Assembly: GCA_028693055.1 (NCBI GenBank)
Contig: JAQUWD010000047.1
Span: 1 to 32,771, forward strand
Origin: Eubacteriales bacterium
Lineage (GTDB): Bacteria; Bacillota; Clostridia; Christensenellales; Aristaeellaceae
Length of the DNA: 32,771 nucleotides
Direction: 5' to 3'
The notes under the pieces: generated by a model
Told to the model about the DNA's origin: nothing
Database searches by the model: none
What the model saw: the letters and a program-made list of their open reading frames with translations, nothing else
Made by a program: the position numbers and the translations under genes
In this document: positions 9,195 to 17,211 of the stretch, piece by piece
Numbering within the stretch: position 1 is the stretch's first letter
Layout: each line of letters opens with the position of its first letter

Positions 9195-9776
9195 ATGCAG
9201 ATTATGCATTTACATGCGCCCATAGATTCACAGCAGCTGCTGACCCTTCGCGCGGGGGACAGGGTGCTTCTCAGCGGAACCATTTATACCGCAAGGGACG
9301 CAGCCCACGCCCGCTTTTGCGCCGCCCTTGACAGCCACCACAGGCTGCCTATCGATTTACAAGGCCAAACGATTTTTTATGCAGGCCCCACCCCGCCGCC
9401 GCCGGGAAAGCCGACCGGAGCGATCGGCCCCACCACCTCTATGCGCATGGACGCTTATACGCCCACGCTTTTGCGCTACGGCGTTAACGCGCTGATCGGC
9501 AAAGGAGGGCGCAGTGCGAAAGTGCGGGAGGCTCTAAAGGAAAACGGCGCGGTTTACTTTACAGCCATTGGCGGGTGCGCCGCCTACATGGCCTCCTGTG
9601 TGGAAAGCTGCGAGGTCGTAGCCTATGACGATTTGGGAACGGAAAGCGTCAAGCGCTTAACCGTAAAGGAGATGCCTCTTACCGTAGCGCTGGACGCCTT
9701 TGGCGGCGACGCGTACGAGATGGGGAGGACGCGCTACCTAAGCGAGCGAGAGACGCTGCATGGGAATGAAAAATAA
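9195..9776 (+). CDS. class I fumarate hydratase, beta subunit
   Basis: Beta subunit of the two-subunit Fe-S fumarase, corresponding to the C-terminal swivel domain of single-chain class I enzymes. It is about 193 residues, within the normal range. Recognisable blocks are LRAGDRVLLSGTIYTARDAAH, GPTTSMRMD and YFTAIGGCAAY. I chose ATG 9195 because GAAGGAG lies just upstream. The open frame extends back to 9081 inside the alpha gene, but that part reads as a shadow of it. It is the last gene of the operon that starts at 5325. Confidence 0.92.
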   Translation: MQIMHLHAPIDSQQLLTLRAGDRVLLSGTIYTARDAAHARFCAALDSHHRLPIDLQGQTIFYAGPTPPPPGKPTGAIGPTTSMRMDAYTPTLLRYGVNALIGKGGRSAKVREALKENGAVYFTAIGGCAAYMASCVESCEVVAYDDLGTESVKRLTVKEMPLTVALDAFGGDAYEMGRTRYLSERETLHGNEK

Positions 9777-9777
9777 T

Positions 9778-9791
9778 TGAATATTTATGCA
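9778..9791. promoter_or_regulatory. possible ArgR/AhrC-type operator
   Basis: TGAATATTTATGCA resembles an ARG box (TGAAT-N4-ATTCA) with one mismatch in the second half. Part of it (TTTATGCA, 9784-9791) is also mirrored by TGCATAAA at 9809-9816, so inverted half-sites flank the -35 of the amino-acid transporter promoter. The location suits a repressor, but identification with ArgR is inference. Confidence 0.35.
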
Positions 9792-9799
9792 AAATTCTC

Positions 9800-9828
9800 T
9801 TGACATCCTGCATAAACGGTTGTATACT
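9800..9828 (+). promoter_or_regulatory. strong sigma-A promoter of the amino-acid ABC operon
   Basis: Consensus TTGACA at 9800-9805, a 17-base spacer and TATACT at 9823-9828. This is the best promoter in the window. The start would be near 9835, about 42 bases before the coding start. Confidence 0.85.
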
Positions 9829-9876
9829 ATGCACGTTCCTTAAATGAAAGCCAATGGATGTAGGAGGATATGACTT

Positions 9877-10629
9877 ATGAAAAAGATTCTTGCTCTTTGC
9901 GTCGCTTTGACGCTGGTACTGACCGCTTCCTTCGCTCTTGCCGACACCTTGAAGATGGGCACCAACGCTTCCTTCCCTCCCTATGAATACGTTGAGGGTG
10001 ACGCAGTGGTAGGCATCGACGCTGAAATCGCCGCCGCCGTATGCGAAAAGATGGGATACGAGTTGGAAATCGTTGATATGGACTTTGGCGGCATCGTCTC
10101 CGCTGTGCAGACCGGCAAAATCGATTTCGGCATGGCTGGCATGACCGTAACCGAGGAGCGCCTCCAAACCGTAAATTTCTCCGACAGCTATGCAACCGGT
10201 ATTCAATCCGTTATCGTGAAGGCCGATTCCGACATTACCAGCGTTGACGACCTGCTGGCTGACGGCGCGAACCACAAGGTTGGCGTGCAGGAATCCACCA
10301 CCGGCGATATCTACACCTCCGGCGATATTGAAGAAGCCGGCAAGGGTACCGTATCTCGCTTCCAGACCGGCAACGACGCCGTTATGGCGCTGGTCAGCGG
10401 CAAAATCGACTGCGTGGTCATCGACAACGCTCCCGCTAAGGCATTTGTGGAAGCCAACGAAGGCTTGAAGCTGCTAGATACCGAGTACGCCGTTGAGGAT
10501 TACGCCGCTTGCTTCTCCAAGGAAAAGACCGAGCTGCTGGAAAGCTTCAACACCGCCCTGAACGAGCTGATCGCCGACGGTACCGTGCAAGCCATCATCG
10601 AGAAATACATTCCCGTTGAAGCGGAGTAA
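9877..10629 (+). CDS. polar amino-acid ABC transporter substrate-binding protein
   Basis: Extracellular binding protein of the SBP_bac_3 family (GlnH/ArtJ/HisJ-like), which delivers an amino acid to the permease encoded next. A signal peptide of about 22 residues ends in ASFALA before DTLKMGTNA. There is no lipobox cysteine at the cleavage site, which is unusual for a monoderm Firmicute. The family landmarks SFPPYEY, GIDAEIAAAV, DFGMAGMTVTEER and GKIDCVVIDNAPA are present, and the length (250) is typical. The ribosome binding site is GTAGGAGG, before ATG 9877. The specific amino acid is not readable; an ARG-box-like site upstream hints at arginine or another basic amino acid. A hairpin after the stop probably keeps its expression above that of the permease and ATPase. 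Confidence 0.93.
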   Translation: MKKILALCVALTLVLTASFALADTLKMGTNASFPPYEYVEGDAVVGIDAEIAAAVCEKMGYELEIVDMDFGGIVSAVQTGKIDFGMAGMTVTEERLQTVNFSDSYATGIQSVIVKADSDITSVDDLLADGANHKVGVQESTTGDIYTSGDIEEAGKGTVSRFQTGNDAVMALVSGKIDCVVIDNAPAKAFVEANEGLKLLDTEYAVEDYAACFSKEKTELLESFNTALNELIADGTVQAIIEKYIPVEAE

Positions 10630-10647
10630 GCCGTCAACACCGATAAA

Positions 10648-10680
10648 AGGGCCGTCTCATCTTCTTGAGACGCCCTCTTT
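10648..10680 (+). terminator. attenuating terminator between binding protein and permease
   Basis: A strong hairpin (AGGGC-CGTCTCA paired with TGAGACG-CCCT, one bulged C, six-base loop) is followed by CTCTTTTCT. It lies between the binding-protein stop and the permease ribosome binding site. It probably lets only part of the transcription continue, giving excess binding protein. Confidence 0.75.
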
Positions 10681-10706
10681 TCTGTATTGCGCACAGGAGG
10701 ATTATA

Positions 10707-11450
10707 GTGTTTACAGGACTCGCTACATGGTTTGAAGGGATCAAAGCTGAATTTATCCTTAACTTTATTGATAAGGATCGTTGGATGCTGCTTTGGAAAG
10801 GGCTGCAAAACACGCTGATCATCACGCTTTTCGCCTTGCTGATCGGCATTGCCCTCGGTATCGTCATCGCCACCGTGCGTACCACATGGGACAAAAACGA
10901 GCTGACCATGCGCAAGGGAATTGGCCGCTTCTGCCTAAAGCTTGCCGATTGGCTCTGCCGGGTGTATACCACCATCATCCGCGGCACCCCCGTGGTCATA
11001 CAGTTGATGATCATGTATTACATCATCTTCGCTTCCTCCGACAATGGCGTTCTGATTGCCATCGTCGCCTTCGGCCTGAACTCCGGCGCCTATGTAAGCG
11101 AGATTTTCCGCGGCGGCATCCTTTCCATCGACAAGGGGCAGTTCGAAGCTGGGCGCAGTTTGGGCCTTAGCTATGTGCAGACGATGATTCACATCATCAC
11201 GCCCCAGATGCTCAAGGTGGTGCTGCCCACGCTGGCAAACGAATTTATTGTGCTCATCAAGGAGACCTCCGTGGCGGGCTATGTGGCGGTAATGGATTTA
11301 ACCTTTGCCGGCAACCGCATTCGCGGCGTTACCTATTCCGCGTTTATGCCCCTGCTGGCGGTGGCGCTGATTTATCTGATCATGGTCATGTTCCTGACAT
11401 GGCTGGTGGGCAAGCTGGAAAGGAGGCTGCGTCAGAGTGATAACCGTTAA
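10707..11450 (+). CDS. amino-acid ABC transporter permease (HisM/GlnP family)
   Basis: Membrane subunit of a polar amino-acid importer, about 247 residues with five or so membrane segments. The coupling (EAA) loop is seen at [22 protein letters not shown], and [19 protein letters not shown] marks the first transport-domain helix. I start it at GTG 10707, six bases after CAGGAGG. The open frame reaches back to 10665, but that part contains the upstream terminator hairpin. The 3' end overlaps the ATPase gene by 14 bases, implying coupled translation. Confidence 0.93.
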   Translation: MFTGLATWFEGIKAEFILNFIDKDRWMLLWKGLQNTLIITLFALLIGIALGIVIATVRTTWDKNELTMRKGIGRFCLKLADWLCRVYTTIIRGTPVVIQLMIMYYIIFASSDNGVLIAIVAFGLNSGAYVSEIFRGGILSIDKGQFEAGRSLGLSYVQTMIHIITPQMLKVVLPTLANEFIVLIKETSVAGYVAVMDLTFAGNRIRGVTYSAFMPLLAVALIYLIMVMFLTWLVGKLERRLRQSDNR

Positions 11451-12159
11451 AAATCTCCACAAATCCTTTGGCCAGCTGGAGGTGCTCAAGGGGATCGATC
11501 AGCATATCTCCCCCGGCGAAAAGCTGGTGGTCATCGGGCCTAGCGGCAGCGGCAAGAGCACTTTTTTGCGCTGCCTGAACCTGCTGGAGCTGCCTACGGA
11601 CGGGCAGATTCTCTTTGAGGGAACCGATATTACCGATCCCAAATGCGACATCAACAAGATTCGCCGCCGCATGGGCATGGTGTTTCAGCAATTCAACCTT
11701 TTCCCCCATCTGACGGTCATGCAGAACATGACCCTAGCGCCTGTGAAGCTGGGCTTGATGAGCAAGGACGAGGCTGTGCAAAAAGCCACCGCGTTGCTCA
11801 CCCGGGTTGGTTTGCTGGAAAAAGCGAAGGCTTACCCCAAGCAGCTCTCTGGTGGACAGCAGCAGCGAATCGCCATCGTGCGGGCGCTATGCATGAATCC
11901 CGACGTTATGCTTTTTGACGAGCCAACCAGCGCCCTCGACCCGGAAATGGTAGGCGAGGTACTGGATGTTATGAAGCAGCTGGCCCAAGACGGCATGACG
12001 ATGGTCGTTGTGACCCATGAAATGGGCTTTGCCCGCGAGGTAGGGGATCGGGTGCTTTTCATGGATGAGGGAGTCGTGCTGGAGGAAGGCACGCCGGCGG
12101 AGATTTTCACCAATCCCAAGAATCCAAGAACCCAGGATTTTCTACACAAGGTGCTGTAA
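11437..12159 (+). CDS. amino-acid ABC transporter ATP-binding protein (GlnQ-like)
   Basis: Cytoplasmic ATPase that powers the importer, with the family's usual length of 240 residues. Walker [10 protein letters not shown] is at about 34-42, the Q-loop at VFQQFNLFP, the signature LSGGQQQR at 137-144, Walker [13 protein letters not shown] near 157-168 and the switch His in VVTHEMGFA. This motif set is characteristic of the polar amino-acid (GlnQ/HisP/ArtP) group. The start is a GTG at 11437 inside the permease 3' end. A strong terminator follows the stop. Confidence 0.95.
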   Translation: MITVKNLHKSFGQLEVLKGIDQHISPGEKLVVIGPSGSGKSTFLRCLNLLELPTDGQILFEGTDITDPKCDINKIRRRMGMVFQQFNLFPHLTVMQNMTLAPVKLGLMSKDEAVQKATALLTRVGLLEKAKAYPKQLSGGQQQRIAIVRALCMNPDVMLFDEPTSALDPEMVGEVLDVMKQLAQDGMTMVVVTHEMGFAREVGDRVLFMDEGVVLEEGTPAEIFTNPKNPRTQDFLHKVL

Positions 12160-12174
12160 AAAATTTAAAACCAT

Positions 12175-12217
12175 AGGCTTGGAAAAGGACGCTGTCTTTT
12201 CCCAAGCCTTTTTTCTT
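12175..12217 (+). terminator. intrinsic terminator of the amino-acid ABC operon
   Basis: The 5' arm AGGCTTGG-AAAAG and the 3' arm CTTTT-CCCAAGCCT form a long stem with a short loop, followed by seven or more T residues. Confidence 0.88.
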
Positions 12218-12254
12218 TTGGAGATTGCGTAAAACGTGATTCCCAAGAGCCGCC

Positions 12255-12283
12255 TTGTACATTTTTTGATATGCTGATATAAT
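12255..12283 (+). promoter_or_regulatory. sigma-A promoter of rmlAB
   Basis: TTGTAC at 12255-12260, a 17-base spacer and a perfect TATAAT at 12278-12283. The expected leader to ATG 12369 is about 80 bases. I found no convincing structured element in it. Confidence 0.7.
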
Positions 12284-12368
12284 GGACGAGGATTGACTGA
12301 CGATTATATTGCCGATTTTGTGAAGTTATATAAAGAATCGCTATATCAATAGAAGGGGGCAAAAACAG

Positions 12369-13256
12369 ATGAAGGGAATTATATTAGCCGGCGGTGCGGG
12401 CACTCGCCTTTATCCTTTAACAATGGTCACCAGTAAGCAGCTTTTGCCTGTATATGACAAACCGATGATTTACTATCCGCTCTCCACGCTGATGCTTGCC
12501 GGGATCAAGGATATTCTCATCATCTCCACACCCACGGACACACCGCGCTTTGAAGCGTTATTGGGTGATGGCAATCAGTTTGGCCTATCGCTTCATTACA
12601 AGGTTCAGCCGTCCCCGGACGGGCTGGCGCAGGCCTTTTTACTGGGGGAAGAATTTATCGGCGGCGAGTCCTGCGCCATGATTCTTGGCGACAACATATT
12701 CTATGGCAGCGGCTTTTCCAGCATGCTGCGCGAGGCTGCAACAAACGCCTCTCATGGGCGCGCCACCATCTTTGGCTATTATGTTACCGATCCGGAGCGT
12801 TTTGGAATCGTGGAGTTTGACCAAAACGGCAAAGTGCTTTCGGTAGAGGAAAAACCACAAAAGCCCAAGAGCAACTACTGTATAACGGGGCTTTACTTCT
12901 ATGACAAGCGCGTTGTGGATATGGCAAAATGCGTGAAACCATCTGCCCGGGGCGAGCTTGAGATCACCACGCTAAACGACCTATACCTAAAGGATCACTC
13001 CCTTGACGTACAGCTGCTAGGACGCGGCTTTGCATGGCTGGACACCGGGACCATGGATAGCCTGATTGACGCGAGCAACTTTGTACAGACGCTGGAGAAG
13101 CGGCAATCCATTCAGATCTCCGCGCCTGAGGAGATTGCCTATCGTAATGGATGGATCGATAAAGCCGGATTGATCAAAGCGGCTGAAAAATATGGGAAAT
13201 CTCCTTATGGCAAGCATTTGTATAATGTTGCAGACGGCCTTGTGTTCTCTAAGTAA
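12369..13256 (+). CDS. rmlA: glucose-1-phosphate thymidylyltransferase
   Basis: RmlA/RfbA makes dTDP-glucose from glucose-1-phosphate and dTTP, the first step towards dTDP-deoxysugars. The nucleotide-binding signature [11 protein letters not shown] is near residue 8. [42 protein letters not shown] and [10 protein letters not shown] are all in the expected order. The length of 295 matches the short RmlA form. The ribosome binding site is GAAGGGGG, before ATG 12369. It is followed 37 bases later by rmlB, so the pair is an operon. Confidence 0.96.
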   Translation: MKGIILAGGAGTRLYPLTMVTSKQLLPVYDKPMIYYPLSTLMLAGIKDILIISTPTDTPRFEALLGDGNQFGLSLHYKVQPSPDGLAQAFLLGEEFIGGESCAMILGDNIFYGSGFSSMLREAATNASHGRATIFGYYVTDPERFGIVEFDQNGKVLSVEEKPQKPKSNYCITGLYFYDKRVVDMAKCVKPSARGELEITTLNDLYLKDHSLDVQLLGRGFAWLDTGTMDSLIDASNFVQTLEKRQSIQISAPEEIAYRNGWIDKAGLIKAAEKYGKSPYGKHLYNVADGLVFSK

Positions 13257-13293
13257 GTAGACGAGTCATAAATAACAAAGGGGGCTATATCCC

Positions 13294-14313
13294 ATGACAA
13301 TCATTGTAACAGGCGGAGCCGGTTTTATCGGCAGCAATTTTATCTATTATCAGCTACAAAAGCATCCAGAAGATAGAATTGTGTGCATGGATGCGCTTAC
13401 CTACGCAGGCAACCTCAAGACGCTGAAGGAAGCCATGACCCACGATCAATTTCGTTTTGTCAAAGCGGATATTGCCGACCGTGGAGCCGTCAACCAGCTC
13501 TTTGAGGAAGAGCATCCCGACATTATTGTAAACTTTGCCGCCGAAAGCCACGTTGACCGCTCGGTGGTCAATCCCGAGGTGTTCCTGCGCACCAACATCA
13601 TGGGCACACAGGTGCTTATGGACGCTTGCCGCAAATACGGCATCAAGCGCTACCATCAGGTATCTACCGACGAGGTATACGGCGATCTTCCTTTGGACCA
13701 ACCCGAGCTGTTCTTTACCGAGGACACCCCAATCCATACCTCAAGCCCCTACAGCGCCTCCAAGGCTGGCGCTGACCTCATCGTCCTCGCATACGCGCGC
13801 ACCTTCAAGCTGCCGGTGAGCATCACGCGCTGCTCCAACAACTATGGGCCCTACCACTTCCCGGAAAAGCTCATCCCGCTGATGATCTCCCGGGCGCTGG
13901 CGGATGAAAGCCTGCCGGTCTATGGTACGGGCGAAAATATTCGCGATTGGCTCTATGTGGAGGATCACTGCTCGGCTATCGACTTGGTTATGCGCAAGGG
14001 TCGGGAAGGCGAGGTATACAATGTGGGCGGACATAACGAACGCACCAACCTCGAGGTGGTCAGAACCATCCTGCGGGAGCTGGACAAGCCGGAGCGCCTG
14101 ATTCATTACGTCACCGACCGTCCGGGGCATGACCGCCGCTACGCCATCGATCCTGCTAAGATCCATAACGAGCTGGGCTGGCTGCCCCAAACGCGCTTTG
14201 ACGACGGTATCCGCATGACCGTGCAGTGGTATTTGGACAATCAGAGCTGGTGGCAGGATATCCTAAAGGGAGATTACCAGAACTACTATCAGCAAATGTA
14301 CGGAAATCGATAA
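13294..14313 (+). CDS. rmlB: dTDP-glucose 4,6-dehydratase
   Basis: RmlB/RfbB converts dTDP-glucose to dTDP-4-keto-6-deoxyglucose using bound NAD. The Rossmann motif GGAGFIGSNF is at the N-terminus. The catalytic block YSASKAGAD carries the active-site Tyr and Lys, STDEVYGDL the substrate-binding residues, and RPGHDRRYAID is near the C-terminus. The length of 339 is normal. rmlC and rmlD do not follow, so the keto sugar may go to rhamnose through genes elsewhere or to another deoxysugar. Confidence 0.96.
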   Translation: MTIIVTGGAGFIGSNFIYYQLQKHPEDRIVCMDALTYAGNLKTLKEAMTHDQFRFVKADIADRGAVNQLFEEEHPDIIVNFAAESHVDRSVVNPEVFLRTNIMGTQVLMDACRKYGIKRYHQVSTDEVYGDLPLDQPELFFTEDTPIHTSSPYSASKAGADLIVLAYARTFKLPVSITRCSNNYGPYHFPEKLIPLMISRALADESLPVYGTGENIRDWLYVEDHCSAIDLVMRKGREGEVYNVGGHNERTNLEVVRTILRELDKPERLIHYVTDRPGHDRRYAIDPAKIHNELGWLPQTRFDDGIRMTVQWYLDNQSWWQDILKGDYQNYYQQMYGNR

Positions 14314-14330
14314 TCGGTTCAACTGGCTGG

Positions 14331-14379
14331 CCTGACCCGTTAGCCCTCCGCTCCGGCGGCTGGGTTTTCTCGGGTCAGG
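14331..14379. terminator. possible bidirectional hairpin between convergent genes
   Basis: A nine-base perfect inverted repeat (CCTGACCCG at 14331-14339, CGGGTCAGG at 14371-14379) encloses a smaller AGCC/GGCT stem. It sits between the rmlB stop and the end of the minus-strand MATE gene, overlapping the MATE stop codon. There is no long T run, so termination is uncertain. Confidence 0.4.
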
Positions 14380-15732
14380 TTATTTAGCCAGAGAAACTTC
14401 TTATATCGCGGATATAGCCAAGGCAGCTTGACGATTTCATCCGCGCACATCAGCACGTAAACGACCATCACCGGCCAGTGGAACACAAAGGTACCCAGCA
14501 AAGCCAGCGGCAGTGCAAAGCACCATGACGCAAAGAACACGCTGATCGCGTCATACCTAGCATCGCCGCCTGCCGGAAAAACACCGCAGACGATGATGGT
14601 GTTGATGGAATAAGCAAAGACATAAAAAAGCGCTAAAGATCAGCATGATGATCAAATACTGCTTGGCTGTGGCGGACAGCACAAAATACTCCGCCACAAT
14701 GGGGCCAAGGACCCCTAGCAGCAGCATGTGAATCCCGCCAACCCAGAAGGAAATATGGCAAAACCTTTTTCCGTATGTCTTAGCCTGATCGAATAGCTCC
14801 TGCCCCAGCAGCTTGCCAACCATAATGCCCGCGCCTGCCGATATGCCCTTGCAAACGCAGGTAATTAGCTCCTGAGCGATGGAGGCAATGGAAGCGGCGG
14901 CAGTGGCGTCGGAGCCGAGATGCCCCATGATCAGCGAGTGCATGGAAAACCCAACGCCCCAAGCAAGGGAGCTGCCAAGCATGGGCAGCGCGATTTTAAA
15001 CAAATCCTTGGTAATAGCGGCGGAGAACCAGCGCAGGCTCTTCCCGTCGGGACGGACGTTCTCTCCCCGATAGGATTCCGCCACGCACCACACAAGGGCG
15101 ACCAGCTCCATCACCACGGTGGAGTAAGCCGAGCCGTTAGCGCCCAGCTTTGGCATGCCCGCCTTGCCATAGATGAGAAAATAGTCAATCGTAACATCCA
15201 CCACCAGCGTGACAACGGAAATGACGACGCTTTTGGACGCCTTTCCTTCCAGCTTCATAACGAGGAAGTAGCACTGGGTCATCCCGCTGAATAGATAGGA
15301 GACGCTGACCGCGCGGAGGTAGGACGCGCCGATTTGGATGAGCGCCGGGTCGGGCGTATACAGCCGCATTAAAGCCTCCGGGACAAACATAGCCAGCGCA
15401 AAGAAAATGAAGGAAATTCCAAACGCCCATTTCAGAAGCATGCTGAATAGATTTTTGACCATTGCTCGGTCGCCCTTACCCCAATATTGAGCCAGCAGCG
15501 CGCCCCCGCCCCCCACCACGGCCCCGCTAAACAGGCTCATGACGAATGCAATCTGGTTTGCCAGCGATACCGCAGACACCGCGTCCTGTGTCAGCCTGCC
15601 CAGCATAAGCGCGTCCGACGCGCCGATGAGGACGACCAACAAGTTTTGCAGACCAATGGGAATGGCGAGGGACAGCAATTCCTTGTAAAAGTTCCTTTTC
15701 TCGGTAAGGTCTGTCGTGGGCTTCGGCTTCAT
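14340..15732 (-). pseudogene. MATE family efflux transporter, split by a frameshift
   Basis: MATE exporters use an ion gradient to expel drugs and other organic compounds. The N-terminal part (minus 15732 to about 14630) carries a first half with NLLVVLIGASDALMLGRL and GAVVGGGGALLAQYWGKGD. Reading then breaks at an A6 run on the plus strand (14624-14629). Past it the original frame gives an unrelated tail ending at TAG near 14557. A shift of one base restores FYVFAYSINTIIVCGVFPAGG and continues to the true C-terminus at 14340, giving about 463 residues in total, a normal MATE length. I chose ATG 15732 because GGAGG lies seven bases upstream. It is the last gene of the minus-strand run. The break could be a sequencing error in the homopolymer, a real inactivating mutation or slippage. 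Confidence 0.85.
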
Positions 15733-15748
15733 GGGTTCTACCTCCAAA

Positions 15749-16381
15749 TTATTTTTGCGCCTCATGGCAGGCCCCGTAAAAAGGGCACCCTCCACAAGCA
15801 GGGTTCTTCTTGCAGCGTTGGATACCATGCATGAGAATCAGCCAATGGAACCAGCCGTATAACCGTGCCTCCATGGGCAGCTCGCGCTGAAAGAATTGGC
15901 GAATGGCTTCGTCGTCCGCGAACCCGTAGCCTAGCCGCGCTAAAAAGCGTCTCGTATAAACGTCGATAATGAAGGACGGCTTGTGAAACCCATAGACGAG
16001 AATCACGTCCGCCGTTTCCGCACCGATTCCCTTAAGGGAGAGAAGCTCCCGGCGAATGCGAGCCTGCGCCATATGCATAATGCTTTGCGCATCACAGTCA
16101 TACTGCGCGTACCATGCCGTTAGCCTGCGAAGGGTAGCAGCTTTTGCTTTGCAGAAGCCGCAGGGACGAATCAGCTGTTCCAGCGCATCCGTCTCCATCT
16201 CCAAAACCCTTTGAGGCGTAAGCGGCTCCTCCATGGCGGCGGTCACCTTAAGCACCGACGACCACGCTGTGTTCTGCACCAAAACTGCCTGCACCATCAC
16301 CGTATAGGGATTGTCCGACCACCATTGGGGCTGGCCATAGGCTGCTAGAAGCGTTTCATAAAGGGCTTGGGCGGTCATCAT
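15749..16381 (-). CDS. endonuclease III-like DNA glycosylase (HhH-GPD, Fe-S)
   Basis: Base-excision repair glycosylase of the HhH-GPD superfamily, about 210 residues. The helix-hairpin-helix reads LLSLKGIGAETADVIL and the catalytic Asp is Asp140 in IIDVYTRRFL. The position of the endonuclease III catalytic Lys is occupied by Glu122 (GAE instead of GRK). It is therefore probably a monofunctional glycosylase, closer to the MagIII/endonuclease III-related group than to true Nth. Four C-terminal cysteines (190, 196, 199, 205; C-X5-C-X2-C-X5-C) suggest a [4Fe-4S] cluster with spacing one residue shorter than classical Nth. The ATG at 16381 overlaps the mutM stop as ATGA, so the two are coupled. 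The base it removes is not known; alkylated purine is a family-based guess. Confidence 0.85.
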   Translation of the reverse strand: MMTAQALYETLLAAYGQPQWWSDNPYTVMVQAVLVQNTAWSSVLKVTAAMEEPLTPQRVLEMETDALEQLIRPCGFCKAKAATLRRLTAWYAQYDCDAQSIMHMAQARIRRELLSLKGIGAETADVILVYGFHKPSFIIDVYTRRFLARLGYGFADDEAIRQFFQRELPMEARLYGWFHWLILMHGIQRCKKNPACGGCPFYGACHEAQK

Positions 16382-17211
16382 GGCTTTTTTTCCTGGCAGC
16401 ACGGGCAATAGCAGCTGGTTCTGCCGCCTACGGTAGCCTTTTCAATCATGCTGCGGCACACGGTGCAGGGCTGACCGGCACGCCCATAAACGCGTAGATA
16501 GGGCATATTGCGGTACTCCTTGCCTTTGCCGCCTAAATACTCCTCCGCTGTCATGGCGTTCGCGTCAATGCCCCACAGAATCACTTCTCGAATTTTCACA
16601 GCGAGCCGTTCCCAGTCGGCCTTTGTCAGCGATGAGCATTGCTCCTTGGGAGAAATGCCCGCCGCAAAAAGAATTTCATCGGAATAAATATTGCCGATTC
16701 CTGCCACAATAGTCTGATCATGCAGCATTTCCTTGATGGTTTTCTTGCGCGCGCCCAGCTTTGCCGCTAGATACTGGGCCGTCAAGGCGGGCGACGTGGG
16801 CTCTACTCCAAGTCTGGCCAGCCCGGTCAGCGTATCCGCTTCCTGCTTATGAAAAAACCAAAACCGACCAAAGCGTCGCACGTCGATATAGCGCAGCTGC
16901 TTTCCACCTGACAAAGCAAAAAGGAGGTGCGTGTGCTTCTCCTGCGGCTCTCCGGCAGGCATAACCAGAAGCTGCCCCGTCATTCGCAAATGCAGGACAA
17001 GCCTGTCTCCGCTGGTGAAATGCAGAGTCAAGAATTTGCCGCGGCGGCTGAGACTATCAATGGTCTGCCCTTCCAGCCCCGTTTGAAATTGCTCCGCTTC
17101 CGGATAGGCAACGACCTGCGGGTTTCCCACATTTACCGCCAAGATGCATTGCCCCCTGAGCTGCGGCTCCAAAATACGCCGAATGGTTTCAACCTCCGGC
17201 AGCTCAGGCAT
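16378..17211 (-). CDS. mutM: formamidopyrimidine-DNA glycosylase
   Basis: MutM/Fpg removes 8-oxoguanine and formamidopyrimidines and nicks the DNA by beta-delta elimination. It begins MPELPEVETIRR, which supplies the N-terminal Pro nucleophile and the catalytic Glu. SRRGKFLTLHF holds the conserved Lys, LGVEPTSP is family-typical and a C-terminal CXXC...CPCC zinc finger ends the chain (277 residues). I fix the start at ATG 17211 because Pro must be the second residue and AAGGAGG precedes it; the open frame extends upstream without support. It overlaps the upstream radical SAM gene by eight bases and the downstream glycosylase by four. Confidence 0.95.
   Translation of the reverse strand: MPELPEVETIRRILEPQLRGQCILAVNVGNPQVVAYPEAEQFQTGLEGQTIDSLSRRGKFLTLHFTSGDRLVLHLRMTGQLLVMPAGEPQEKHTHLLFALSGGKQLRYIDVRRFGRFWFFHKQEADTLTGLARLGVEPTSPALTAQYLAAKLGARKKTIKEMLHDQTIVAGIGNIYSDEILFAAGISPKEQCSSLTKADWERLAVKIREVILWGIDANAMTAEEYLGGKGKEYRNMPYLRVYGRAGQPCTVCRSMIEKATVGGRTSCYCPCCQEKKP

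Noticed and set aside
8429..9283. 284-residue minus-strand open frame over the fumarase genes
   Set aside because: Shadow of the alpha and beta fumarase subunits, whose cluster cysteines and motifs are all in the plus-strand frames.
9679..10275. 198-residue minus-strand open frame
   Set aside because: It spans a consensus promoter and the signal peptide of the binding protein in antisense; no ribosome binding site or known domain.
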